A stretch of 50,852 bases of DNA, taken from NCBI GenBank assembly GCA_003427395.1, contig BFEA01000507.1, forward strand, positions 1,011,539 to 1,062,390, given 5' to 3'. Below are positions 21,266 to 33,411 of the stretch, in pieces (positions within the stretch are counted from its first letter, which is position 1; each line of letters begins with the position of its first letter). Origin of the DNA: Chara braunii (Eukaryota; Streptophyta; Charophyceae; Charales; Characeae). The notes beneath the pieces were generated by a model. The model was not told where the DNA came from, did not search any database, and worked only from the letters and a program-made list of their open reading frames with translations. Position numbers and translations under genes: made by a program.

Positions 21266-22672
21266 CCCCTATGTGTGTATGGTCGTTGGGGATACAGTAG
21301 CCTAAGGGGGAATCTTGGTTGAAGCGCAGTTAGCACGGGGCACGTATCACATAGGAAGTTCCTAGTCCAGTTTGCAGTTCCCAGTCNTAGATGTCNTGGT
21401 CCCGTCAAGCAAGTACCGCATGNGACTGTGTGCACTACGGGCATGNGAGAGGGCCAGACCATCGGGCTGCGGAAGTATAACTCAAGAGGCAGCGCCTAGN
21501 CATTCATTCATTCCTGCGTGATCCATACGGAAGCGTTGCTACAACGACTTGTGCGTAACGGTCTGCAGTGAGTCTGAAGACGAAGTAGGCAGGGAAGGAA
21601 AATGTAATCACAGCGCAGCAGTAGAAGCGGCCATTGCCGCCATAGCCGGTAGTGGGTGCACAGTGTGTGTGTATGCTTATAAAGTGTGATACATGTGGGA
21701 TATCCAGGGTGATATTACGTGAGTGTGTAAGAGTAGCAGAATAGGACGCCGTGACTAACATTGAGTTGTACAGGCGCTGATGCGCCATTGCCATCTGAAA
21801 CGAGCATGTATCTGAACTGTATTCTTCTCTACTATATCTCTGAGTTTTGAGTGGGCGTGTGTGTCACCAGTTTGCTGCACTACTGTTTGCATGTATGTAA
21901 AGTGTGAATGAAGGCGAGTCTGATTGTAAAATAATAAAAGAATAAAAAAAAAAAAATAATATTAACAATAATAATAATAATAATAATTATATATCAATCA
22001 ATCAATAAGAATAATAATAAACAAAATAATAAAATTATTTCAAATAAAAATGCAGGGAAAATGAGTGATAGCGTATTTCATAAATCAAACAGCATCATGC
22101 ATTTGAGACCAGATAGTCGTGACCTCGAACCAATAGCAGATTTGCATCATGAGTCTCACCAAATGAGAACATACCAAGAGTTCATAATTGACAATGCTGA
22201 AATAGTCTCATCATCATCATCAACGAAGAACCAATGTTGATGTCCTACCTGGCGCTCGGCGCCCAGACTACATGTGGCAGATCCTGTCTAGCCTATACTA
22301 CGAATTTGAAAGATGATGTCAATAGCATTCCCGAAGTACGAGCAGATACCGGCCAATGCCGTTCGCCTCAAGCTCCAGGTATATCTCTCGTACCACTCAC
22401 AACCTCGATCCCCCCCCACTCACTGATGCCACGTACAACCAAAAGACCACCCTGCGCCCCATCCTGCATAGCGAAGGGCAGTTCGGTTATGGCTGCCCGC
22501 TCCTTTCGCTGCTTTTTCTTCTTCGCCTTCTCCTTCTTCTGCTTCTTCATCTTCTTATTTTCTTACTGTCTCCCCTTCTCGTTGCCGCTCACTTCACGTT
22601 CTGTGATCACGGGACTTCCCGAACAACAGTTCGTACGAAGGAACCAATACAGGTACCACCATTAAAATAACA

Positions 22673-23172
22673 ATATGGTGGGCCACAGATCAGGCCTGAT
22701 CAACTGGCTGTGGTGGGTTGAGACCGAGGTTGTTGATCCCCTCGCATTAGACTTCGGGTGGGATGGTAAACACTGACTAAGGTTAAGACCCGAGTCCAAA
22801 GAGTAGGATTCAATTATGATTCCTTACTCCTCGGACACTCAACGAGATCTTGGTTAATAAAGTCTAAAGTTGTGGGGAGAGGCTATCATTATCTTCCTTG
22901 GTGACCTCTGTAACTGTAGTACAGATCCAGTATCCCCACTTTGAGTCATATGGAATAATATTTCTTTGGTATTATAATTTTTCAAAGTATGTGGGAGACC
23001 CAGGTTGAAATCCTGGCAGTATGGACGCACCAAGCGAGACAGTGAAGGACTTCAAACCACAACTTCATCCAGGAAATCGGATTTTGACCACTTGTCACGT
23101 CAGAAGGCCTTTGTTTGTATTTAGATTCCCCAGCGACGGGGACGTCGCTGAATGGGGTCCGGGAAGACTGTC
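22673..23172 (-). other. Internal segment next to the left LTR arm
   Basis: No gene is seen. A near-palindrome, CCACAGATCAGGCCTGATC...GGCTGTGG, lies at 22683-22712. A B-box-like AGGTTGAAATCC lies near 23001. No clear polypurine tract precedes the LTR start. This segment is absent from the right-hand copy. Confidence 0.5.
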
Positions 23173-23618
23173 GGAGCAAACACCCTTACAAGGGTATTTG
23201 CTCATGATTTTGCATATGATACAGTATTAACGCCTGTCGCCGTGCCGGAGACAGTCTGGAGTAAAAAGTGAGAATTTTTTTGGCTCGGTGTTGTGAAGCA
23301 AACTTCTCGACCATTGAGGCCGAGATTTCTAGGCGACCGTACACAGTGATACGACGTGTATAATAACAGGTGAGGATTAGTGAAAAATTAAAAGTCTTCG
23401 ACCGCCGGGGCCGGAGGGTTGGAATAGAACAAAAGAAGGTCGTGTGCGATGCGCCGACCACGATCTAAATCAGTCAAAGGTTCAGGCGGTGAGAGAAAAA
23501 TGAATTAGATCTCGTCCAAAGACGTCGGACTGACCAGCATGGGAAGAATCTACTGGTCGCGCCACCGTAAGCTCGAAAGCGGACTGAAATAATAATATAA
23601 TCCCCGGCCGCGCGGCCA
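23173..23618 (-). other. Post-primer internal segment and degraded primer site, left copy
   Basis: About 90% identical to 32965-33411 in inverted orientation. A hairpin, GAGCAAACACCCTT/AAGGGTATTTGCTC, marks its distal end (about 23175-23205). The primer-site position, 23600-23618, matches the tRNA-Asp site at about 15 of 19 bases. The 91-residue ORF on the minus strand at 23186-23461 is conserved in the other copy but has no known motif. Confidence 0.6.
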
Positions 23619-24009
23619 GGGCAGCCAATAGAAATGTGTTACCAGCACACTAAGCGGCGACGACCGGTGTTGGGCCTTTAACAATGCCAATTGTTGTCTT
23701 CCTTCGCGCGGTCTCGAGTGCTGCGCACATCTACCTCTACCGGTGTGATACCGATCTGCCCGCTACTTGAGTGTTTTCCCCGTTGCAAGCCTCAATGTCA
23801 CGGTCACAGGTAAGTACCGACACTTCGGACCTACTGGTGAATCAAGAACCCTTGCGGGTCACACACACACTAAAGCCGACGAGCACTTAGACAGGTATGC
23901 AGACCATCGGGCGTACACACGTACACGCTTAAAAAACAGGTTCAGGCCACTAAGTGGGCTGAGCCCCGACACTCTACATAGATCTGGGCCGCTCCACTCC
24001 TATCCGAAG

Positions 24010-24092
24010 TGTGAGCTAGCTCAGTTGGTTTTGGGGCAGATTATCAAACAGGAGATATAGGGATCAATTCTGTCCCGGCCCGTGAGCTAACC
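24010..24092 (+). mobile_element. tRNA-derived SINE head
   Basis: A box TAGCTCAGTTGG at 24017-24028 and a B-box-like GGATCAATTCTGTCC at 24061-24075, with normal tRNA spacing. Acceptor-stem pairing is weak, so it is a SINE or pseudogene. Confidence 0.6.
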
Positions 24093-24131
24093 TTTTTGTT
24101 GAAAGGGGGTCACTCTTTAACCCCGACCTCG

Positions 24132-24235
24132 GGCAGCAGGGACTCGAACCCGCGACCTCCAGGTTAGGAATTAGTTCTAGTCAGTAGGTTAGATGAGACG
24201 TGAGCCCCTGCTATAACGCGGGCCCGCCACTTGTC
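24132..24235 (-). mobile_element. tRNA-derived SINE head, opposite strand
   Basis: On the minus strand GGGTTCGAGTCCC, a strong B box, follows an A-box-like GGGGCTCACGTC about 65 bases upstream. It lies tail to tail with the SINE at 24010. Confidence 0.5.
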
Positions 24236-24271
24236 GAGCCAAGGTAGTTAGAAGTTAGATCATGTTTGAAT

Positions 24272-24310
<39 letters not shown>

Positions 24311-24620
24311 GATTTTCTGCCTTTTTTTTTCAATTTTTTTTTTTTTTTTTTTTTTTTCATTTCTCGTTCAGTTTACCTTTCGTTTCTTTGAGAACTTACC
24401 TCTATTTTCGGTCACATTCATTCCCAAAAAAAAAAAGAAACTCGATACCCCACCGCTGCTACAGTACTTCGAGCGGGGCTAGTCGGATTGTATCTGGCAC
24501 CGTAATAGCACGTAGTTCGTGAGTTGGAGTTCAGCGTGCTTGGGCGACTTAGTGAGAGCTAGGCGGAGGTGGAACGCGTGGACTCGGAGGGGAGAAAGTG
24601 GTTACGCGGACAAAGGGGGC

Positions 24621-24690
<70 letters not shown>

Positions 24691-25278
24691 GAGAAAAGGC
24701 GGGGACCAGCAGGGAACGTGCGGGGGATGTGCGCGCAGAGGTAAAGGAACGCACGAGGAGGAAATCGTGCGCAGGGGATAGCGACGAAGACCACGTGAAG
24801 GAGGAGCGCTGACAGACAGACAGGCGAGAAGAGGGAGAAGAGGAGGAGAAGAAGAAGAAGAAGAAGAAGGAGAAGAAGAGGAAGGAGGAGGTGAAGAGAG
24901 GAGGAAAGTGGGATACGAACCGGCCTTTGATCCGATGCTTACCGTATGTGAGGGCGAAGACTTGTGGGAAGCGCAATGCATCGACGGTGACCCCGGCTCC
25001 GACGGACTGACGACGACAACAACGGCTACGGTAACGACGACAATAACGGCGACTATGACTACAAGAACGAAGACAAAGAACGGGTAAGTCTCCTTCCATC
25101 GCGATTGATCCCCGGTGCTTCCTCTCGAATAGATGGGCAAAGAAAATAAATAGATAAATAGATAAATAAATAAATAAATAAAAAGAAAATCAAATGAATC
25201 TATCTCTACGACATGGGAGTATACACTACAGTTACGTGTGTGTGTGTGTGTATGTATGTGTGTGAGAGGGAGGGAAAG

Positions 25279-25580
25279 AGCACACGCTACTCGGATCGAT
25301 AGAACGAGCAAATCAGAAAGTGGCATTGTATAATTTCACGTTTCAGCGGAAGATTCATTCCGTTTTTGCTCATCCTATCAATGAAGTATGTATGTGCGTG
25401 CGTGTCTGTTTGTGTGAGGGAGAGAGAGAGACAACTAAGTCTCGAACCCCACGGCGCGCCACACGCTACTCAAAACGATAAAACGGACGAATCAAAAAGT
25501 GGCCATGTATATTTCCACAATTCAGCGGTAGATTCATTCCGTTTTTGCTCGTCCTATCAATGGAGTGTATGCATGTGAGA
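25279..25580 (+). repeat. 180-bp tandem duplication
   Basis: CACACGCTACTC...AGATTCATTCCGTTTTTGCTC(A/G)TCCTATCAATG occurs at about 25281 and 25461 with 10-15% divergence. Confidence 0.75.
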
Positions 25581-25595
25581 CGTTCATGATTCGAC

Positions 25596-25649
<54 letters not shown>

Positions 25650-26108
25650 CCGTCGTGGGAGGAAGATGGAGGTGGCCGTGAGGGGAGGTTGTAGGCAGCG
25701 TGAGGGAGGAAACGCCCGATCATACAGAGAATGAGAGAATGTGAGAGGGAGAGATGTGCGAGAAAGTTGAGCACCGCGAAGACGAACACAAGGGAGAAAA
25801 GCGAGAAGAGGCGAGGATAAAGGAGGCGAGGAACAAAAAGTCAGAAAAGGGGAAGAGAAAACGAAATAAATAAACAAATAAATAAATAAAATACGTACCT
25901 TGATCTCCTGTCGCCTCGTGTGCCTATGTCGGACCAAGAAGATAGCCCGAATACATTCATTACCTCCATACTACTATTAATGATATTATTATTATTATTA
26001 TTGTTATTATTATTATTATTATTATTGTTGTTATTTTTGTTGGTTGTTGTCTCTCACGTATTATTTATTACTGTTGATTTTAATTTTTAGAATAATTTAA
26101 CGTTACAT

Positions 26109-28554
26109 TGTTCCTCCTACTTACCATCGCGGTAGGTGGTTCCTTCGTACGAACTGTTGTTCGGGAAGTACGGATATCCCGTGATCACAGAACGTGAAGT
26201 GAGCGGCAACGAGCAGTGGAGACAGTAAGAAAATAATAAGAAGAAGAAGCAGAAGAAGGAGAAGTGGAAGAAGAAAAAGCAGCGAAAGGAGCGGGCAGCC
26301 ATAACCGAACTGCCCTGCGCTATGCAGAATGGGGCGTCGGGTGGTCTTTTGGGTGTACGTGGCATCAGTGAGTAGGGGGGGATCGAGGTTGTGATTGGTA
26401 CGAGAGCTATACCTGGAGCTTGAGCTGAACGAAATTGGCCGGTATCTGCTCGTACCTCGGGAATGCTATTGACATCATCTTTCAACTTCGTAGTATAGGC
26501 TAGATAGGATCTGCCACATGTAGTCTGGGCGCCGAGCGCCAGATAGGACATCAACATTGGTTCTTCGTTGATGATGATGATGAGACTATTTCAGCATTGT
26601 CAATTATGAACTCTTGGTATGTTTTCATTTGGTGAGACTCATGATGCAAATCTGCTATTGGTTCGAGGTCACGACTATCTGGTCTCAAATGCATGATGCT
26701 GTTTGATTTATGAAATACGCTATCACTCATTTTCCCTGCATTTTTATTTGAAATAATTTTATTATTTTGTTTATTATTATTCTTATTGATTGATTGATAT
26801 ATAATTATTATTATTATTATTATTGTTAATATTATTTTTTTTTTTTTATTCTTTTATTATTTTACAATCAGACTCGCCTTCATTCACACTTTACATACAT
26901 GCAAACAGTAGTGCAGCAAACTGGTGACACACACGCCCACTCAAAACTCAGAGATATAGTAGAGAAGAATACAGTTCAGATACATGCTCGTTTCAGATGG
27001 CAATGGCGCATCAGCGCCTGTACAACTCAATGTTAGTCACGGCGTCCTATTCTGCTACTCTTACACACTCACGTAATATCACCCTGGATATCCCACATGT
27101 ATCACACTTTATAAGCATACACACACACTGTGCACCCACTACCGGCTATGGCGGCAATGGCCGCTTCTACTGCTGCGCTGTGATTACATTTTCCTTCCCT
27201 GCCTACTTCGTCTTCAGACTCACTGCAGACCGTTACGCACAAGTCGTTGTAGCAACGCTTCCGTATGGATCACGCAGGAATGAATGAATGNCTAGGCGCT
27301 GCCTCTTGAGTTATACTTCCGCAGCCCGATGGTCTGGCCCTCTCNCATGCCCGTAGTGCACACAGTCNCATGCGGTACTTGCTTGACGGGACCANGACAT
27401 CTANGACTGGGAACTGCAAACTGGACTAGGAACTTCCTATGTGATACGTGCCCCGTGCTAACTGCGCTTCAACCAAGATTCCCCCTTAGGCTACTGTATC
27501 CCCAACGACCATACACACATAGGGGAAAAGAGGGACCGACATANGAGACATACAATCATACACACAGACAGAACGACACAAGCAAACAGACAGACGCAGA
27601 TAGATAAGACTGACATACAGACAGACAACAACAGACAAACAAACGGGCAGACATAGACAGGAAAACAGTCGGGCAAACACAGATGAACGAACTGGCGAAC
27701 GGACACAGATAAACGAACAGANAGAAAAGACACAGACAAACAGTGAGAGGACGCACAAAGGCAGCCAAACGGACACAGGCTGACAATCAAACAAACGCTA
27801 ACAGTCAAACAAACAGATGCGAAGAACACAGCCGGATGCATAGTCAGAGACACAGTCGGAATACGCAGTCAGACACGCGGAGAAATAGACAGACCGAGAC
27901 AGACATTCAACCAAACAGACAGGCAATCAGACAAACCGAACAAACAACTAGACACGGGCAACCGGACAGGCTGTGATAGAGAAACCAGGATGGACGCAGT
28001 CCCGCGTGGTACTTACGGACTTGACGAAGGGGCGACCTGGATTGTGTATCGCTGACTGGGCCGGGTAAGACTGCACACTTGACCGTTTGCCTACCGACTG
28101 CATCCTTGGGCTCACGGAAGAACAGTTCCGGATCTTCCGGAGGACTGCGTACTTGACTCTTCGAAATTATAACCGCTACGATCTCTATACAACTTTGACC
28201 TCTGCTCAACAGACCTACAGCTCAAGCTCACACGGGTCAAACTGATACGGTACATGGGTAAGGGCGAGATCTGGGATCGAGCATGGAAACTTTACCTGCT
28301 GCCATAAAGGTGAAGGTCGTTTTCAACTGTATCACCGACAAAGAAAGAGAGAAGGAGAGAAGAGAAGAAAAGGAGAAGGATGGAAGAGGAAGGAAAGAGG
28401 AAGAGTGAGGGATAGGCAGAGGGAAAGAAGAGAGTGACGTGGAGGAAGATCTATGACAAATGGTACATTAATAAGACATCTTCGCTCTCTTCAATCCTTT
28501 GTTCCCTACAAGGCCTTGCAAAACGTTGACAGAATATTATCACCACTATTATTA

Positions 28555-28589
<35 letters not shown>

Positions 28590-28624
28590 AGTACTGGTAT
28601 TAGTATCATTATTATTATTATTGA

Positions 28625-28657
<33 letters not shown>

Positions 28658-31600
28658 CATTATTTTCGTTTATGACAACTATCACCATTATCTTTATCTT
28701 TATTTTCATTATTTATTTGTTTATTATTATTGTTATCATTATTATTTGCTATTATTGAGCATCATGGGTCAGGGAAGGAGAGGAAGCAGGGCACTGTAAA
28801 GGAAAGGGACACTGTCACCGTGTGGTGGTGTCTACCTCCTCCATCCTTCTCTCATCTTCCTTGACCAGAACCGCTCTTTCTTCACTTCTCCATATTTATC
28901 CAAGGTTATTATTGTGATCATTATTGTCATTCTTACTCGTAAGCATTATCTTGCGGTTCCTTGATTGATTGATGTCAAAGGAAATAAGAAAGATCAGGTT
29001 TGAGGAGATGAAAGGTAATGGAGAGGAGAGAGACATCGTCACCAAGTGATAGTGTCTACCTCCTCCATCCTTCCCCATTCTCCCGTGATCTAATCCCCTC
29101 ACTTCCCTTTGTTTTCATAAACTATCCGAAATAATAAGATATCTTGGAATAAAAAAAAAGTCTACTCTGTGAAGGACGAATGTTCAGATGGTCCGACGAA
29201 GCAGGGCGATTGCGGGAGCTCTGCCGGAGTTCAGGAGGAACTCTGGAGGCAGGGAACCTTAAGGTACGCACGCTTCATTCTCTTCCCATATACCCTTACA
29301 GGTTATAACCTCCCATCGAACTGCATGTGTAATTGTGTGATATACTGTCTATGCCTTTTCTTCATGACCTAAATATCAAAAGTAAAAGTATTATATACTT
29401 GAATTGAGAATCTGTCTAAGGTGAGAAAACGTAACCTAGAAAAGATCCAAGAAGGAACTTAGCCTGGTTGGTCTTGAGAAAACTAAGGCAATATGATGAA
29501 GGCCTCTGTTGGGGTCGTCACGCTGTCTACATGGAATGACTAAAAGGGTATTCGTCGTGCAAACTACCCAGCCATCCACCTAACTAGTTGACTTTTGACA
29601 TACATACATTGATGATGAGAAGATGTCGTGCGTCTTCTCTGTTGACTTACCAGCTAAATCCAAGACTAATCCGGTACTCCTATGGAGTACATGCCTTCAA
29701 GTGATTAATCAAAGCAAGACTAATCCGGTACTCCCGTGGAGTACATGCCTTCAAGTGATTAATCAAAGCATGACTAATCCAGGACTCCCGTGGGGTACAC
29801 GTTTTCAAACAACTAACAAAAACAGAAGTAATGGGAGGCTCCCGTGGGGTTCTCCTATCACTGATCTGACTAGACTTAGGAGGGGAAATAAGTACTCTTG
29901 GGTGAGTACACGAACTCCTAAGTCTAGATCGATCCGTGCGACTTCCGTGTAAGTCAACAATACCTCTTGCTCAATTAATATGAACGATCAGGGCAGACTA
30001 ACCTAAAAATGGTCTTGATCTCCTACGCATCGAACTGGTATTAGGGTGACTCCTGGGAGGGTTTCCTAATACTATGTTTGATCTGAGGATCAATTAACAA
30101 GGAAATAATGAGTTGATTATGTTTGGGCAAGTAAAAGGGGTACTCCCGGGTGAGTAACCCTGCTAACTGTTTTCGTATAACTAAGAAGTTGACTTGTTTA
30201 AGTTACGAATGGTTTATCTAATTAACATTGAATCAGGTTATAGGAGGCTCCCGTGGGGTTCTCCTCTCACTTGATTTGACTAAACTTAGGAAGGGAATGA
30301 AGTACTCCCGGGTGAGTACACGAACTCCTAAGTCTAAGTCAATCCGGTTTGCTTCCGTGAAAGTTGACTATCAAACTGGTAGTAGGGTGGCTCCCGGGTG
30401 GGTTATCCTAGTACTTGTTTGATCAAAAGGTCTTCTAACGAGGAAAAGAGTGAGTTGATTATGGACAGGTAAAAGGGATACTCCCGGGTGAGTAACCCTG
30501 CTACTTGTTTTGGAATGACTAATGAATTGGCATCGTTCGGATGCTAATGACCTAATTATTTAAATCAGGTTATGGGAGGCTCCCGTGGAGTTCTCCTATC
30601 ACTTGATCTGACTAGACTTAGGAAGGGAATTAAGTACTCCCGGGTGAGTACATGAACTCCTAAGTCTAAGTCAATCTGGTCGACTTCCATGAAAGTCGAC
30701 ATACCTCTTGCTCATTCACGATGAGTGGGTAAAGTAGGGGAACGGTCAAGGCGACTTAACTTGGAGTTGTTTTGACTGATCTCCTACTCATCAAACTGGT
30801 AGNAGGGTAANTCCCGNNANAATTATCCTAGTACTTGTTTGATTCAGAGGTCNACTAATGATAATTGTGTTTGGGCAGTAGAGGGATACTACCGGGTGAG
30901 TAACCATACTACTTGTCTAGGTATGACTGACAGGCAGGATAAATAAGTACTAATGATCCGANGATAGGAGGCTCTCGTAGGNTCATCCTATAGCCTNCTT
31001 GGCTNCATCCTAACGTACCAAGTANGACACTTNGGCTTGCCTAAGTCCACTGACTTAATCTTGGCTCGTCTNACTCTAAGTAAGTAGTAGGGTAACTGTC
31101 GTAGGGTCATCCTATTACACTTGTAAAAATAGACTGAGTTCTGATCAAGGATTAATAGGAGGCTTCCGGGAAAGTCACCTATTATTAACTTGAACTATGT
31201 ACTAACACNTGGATCTAGAATGTTCTCTGAATACAAGGTCAAGTGTTGAGACGGCTCAACATGAACCTCCTAACCACCTGCTTAATTTATAAATGGATAC
31301 TCCCGGGTGAGTTATCATGTTGCTTGCACTAGATTGCTTGAACTACTTGGTTGCATGATGACTGCATGGACTTTGAAGAGTGGCTGAGTGCTTNCATAGG
31401 GNTACNNGACNNCTCCTTTGACNAACCGATTTGCNTGNAATTGATCAAGTAGTGGAAGATTTCCGGGTGAATCCACCTGCTACTTGCGCATGTGAGGACA
31501 AGGAGAAGAGAAAANGAAAAAGGGAGTNCTCCNTNGGGAGNGACCCCAAAGGTCCTNTAGAAAGAAACNTAANAGAAAGCAGATACNGTAGGGAAAANAA

Positions 31601-32962
31601 NTAGACAAGAAAGAGTTTCGCGTAGCCTCAGTTCATTGATAGACTCCTAAGGGAAAAACCACTGAACGACATGAGTAAAACTCTGTTAGACTACCGCATA
31701 AAGCACCAAAGAGTGCGCTTATCCGCAAGANAGAGAAACTGCAAGGANTGAAGGAAGGNGAAATATGAGTTTCCNTGTGACAACCTAGGANATAGGCAAA
31801 GAGNCNTNTTGAAACAAGAGGAGAATGNNTGANAGACGACTNAGGGTAGATANAANCTAGGTGTTAGACTTCGGGATGCTGAGCCCAAAGCTCACAAACC
31901 ATAACTAAGGGATTGGCCCTTAGATATCACTATGTGGGTATGAAGTGGGGATGTTGAATCTTTGTTGACCTGTTTGTGTGCAGGTCCCTATTTTGATCTA
32001 CTGCAATTGAAGGAGAAGTCNTACACAAANGACTCAANTTTTNGTTATCTCTCGATAACNGGTNNGTCGTTGCCGATTCAACTCTTTCCACCTTGACTTG
32101 ATACCTACATCTAAAATCAAACCCTGTTGTCAGTAAAACTGTCACCTGTGGTCGTTGCCTAAACGNTCCTGGTCACTCTCAATGGTCCTTTGAATAAATG
32201 TGANGGGGCTGGGCTTGCATCTCANGAAAGATAGAGNTGTCATGCATGGTTTGGGGAGTNAGGGACAATGTCAGTGGTTNATGGTTGACGCCGTTAGTGC
32301 ATGGCATGTNAANTGTCTTTCGCATTATGTTGTGCAGGTNTGTTTTGTNCATGATTTGGGCTGGATTNGAATTGACGTNTTGNAGAGTNTGGACACTCAN
32401 CACTTGTGAAAGTGGGAAGGGTTCCAAGCGGTAATACCTCGATATTCATAATCGAGTCTTATANACTATTCTGATGATTCAGTCATACGTTGAGTAGAGT
32501 AGGATATCATTTGGTAGCGACAAGGTTGTTTTAATACTTTGAACATAGTGGCCGGAAGGAGAATGTGTCTTTTGGAACGGAAGCGGAATTAGACGACCGT
32601 CTCAAAGTTCGACNTGAGTATCTAACGGGTCAGTCCTCGGCNTCTTACCGCGCGTACCCACTTTGTGCTACAGCGATCGAGCAAACGCCCTCGGCCGACC
32701 TACCTCTACTCAGGCATGTAAAAGCCTTCGCACGTGGGTCGGTAGCTCAGCAGGGATACGCCTACCTGAGGGTGGTGACAGCCCCTCGGGTAGAGGTAAG
32801 TTGTACCTCGCGACGTCCCGACCTGTCGCAGGGCGTCGTGAGAGGTATAACATGCGTGCACGGTTGGAGTGGTGACAAATTGTTTCTTCGAAAATAAATC
32901 CTGCGTGACACGACCGTGAGGTTCAGCGCTCCCAGCGGGGCGAGGGACCGCCGCGAGCGACA
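26109..32962 (+). repeat. Giant LTR, right arm
   Basis: About 6.85 kb. It starts TGTTCCTCC and ends GAGCGACA, two bases before a perfect tRNA-Asp primer site, exactly where a 5' LTR should end. It is homologous to the inverted 15847-22672. The segment 26545-29234 is identical to its partner, Ns included, while outer parts differ by several percent. Many extra Ns occur at 30800-32640. The palindrome array is repeated at about 29.65-31.5 kb. No gene is recognised. Confidence 0.78.
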
Positions 32963-32964
32963 GG

Positions 32965-32983
32965 TGGCGCCGTTGCCGGGGAT
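32965..32983 (+). promoter_or_regulatory. Primer binding site for tRNA-Asp
   Basis: TGGCGCCGTTGCCGGGGAT is a perfect 19-nt complement of the plant-type tRNA-Asp 3' end including CCA. It follows the LTR terminus ACA after two bases. Athila-type plant elements use a similar site. Confidence 0.88.
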
Positions 32984-33411
32984 TATATTATTATTTTAGT
33001 CCGCTTTCAAGCTTACAGTGGCGCGACCAGTAGATTCTTCCCGTACAGGTCCGTCCGACGTCTTTGGACTAGATCTAATTCGTTTTTCTCTTACCGTCTG
33101 AACCTTTGACTGATTTAGATCGTGGTCGGCGCATCGCACGCGACCTTCTTTTGTTCTATTCCAACCCTCCGGCCCCGGCGGTCGGAGACTTTTAATTTTT
33201 CACTAATCCTCACCTGTGATTATATACGTCGTATCACTGTGCACGGTCGCCTAGAAATCTCGGCCTCAATGGTCGAGAAGTTTGCTTCACAGCACCGAGC
33301 CAAAAAAATTCTCACTTTTTACTCTAGACTGTCTCCGGCACGGCGACAGGCGTTGATACTGTATCATATGCAAAATCATGAGCAAATACCCTTGTAAGGG
33401 TGTTTGCTCCG
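32984..33411 (+). other. Post-primer internal segment, right copy
   Basis: Internal sequence downstream of the primer site. It stops abruptly after TGTTTGCTCCG, where chromovirus pol resumes. The matching copy at 23173-23600 continues into unrelated sequence after ACAG, so this copy is truncated. The ORF 33122-33397 is conserved with the other copy but unrecognised. Confidence 0.6.

Larger units (their letters stand above)
15847..22672 (-). repeat. Giant LTR, left arm
   Basis: About 6.83 kb. Read on the minus strand it starts TGTTATTTT at 22672 and ends ACGCGCAACA at 15847. It is a full-length inverted copy of 26109-32962. It has no gene; ORFs here are mirrored in the other arm or are low-complexity. 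It contains the palindrome array (17.3-19.1 kb), trinucleotide AT-rich repeats (20033-20260), a degenerate CTGT/GTTT minisatellite (20835-21265) and a scatter of N. An A-box-like TAGCTCAGCAGG lies near its 3' end on the minus strand (about 16053-16064). Confidence 0.75.
23619..26108. other. Spacer between the giant inverted arms
   Basis: No gene is seen. It holds two tRNA-like SINE heads, homopolymers (T-rich 24270-24358; a 68-nt A-tract 24621-24688), GAA/GAG-rich DNA (24835-24910), (AG)n at 25601-25648, AAT(A/G)-type repeats and a (TTA)n stretch at 25985-26030. Where a 5' LTR would be expected upstream of the degraded primer site, the sequence does not resemble the giant LTR. Confidence 0.6.
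15847..33411. mobile_element. 17.6 kb composite insertion with giant inverted LTR-like arms
   Basis: Chromovirus pol is contiguous on both sides, so this whole block entered it. It reads: LTR arm in minus orientation (15847-22672), internal pieces (22673-23618), an unrelated spacer (23619-26108), LTR arm in plus orientation (26109-32962), tRNA-Asp primer site (32965-32983) and a post-primer segment (to 33411). It encodes no protein I can recognise, as in large retrotransposon derivatives (LARDs). ACAGTG before the left end and ACAGCG after the right end could be a target duplication. However, ACAG also follows the same segment in its other copy (about 23169-23172), so it may be junction microhomology. 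Misassembly is possible. Confidence 0.7.

Noticed and set aside
20033-28758. Paired poly-Asn, poly-Leu and Cys-rich ORFs at mirrored positions
   Set aside because: They translate AAT and CTGT repeats in the two LTR arms. Mirror conservation reflects arm identity, not protein selection.
23186-33397. Conserved 91-residue ORF at 23186-23461 (-) and 33122-33397 (+) as a gene
   Set aside because: The differences include many amino-acid changes, there is no known motif, and the two copies are recent repeats. It could be a gag remnant, but I cannot support it.
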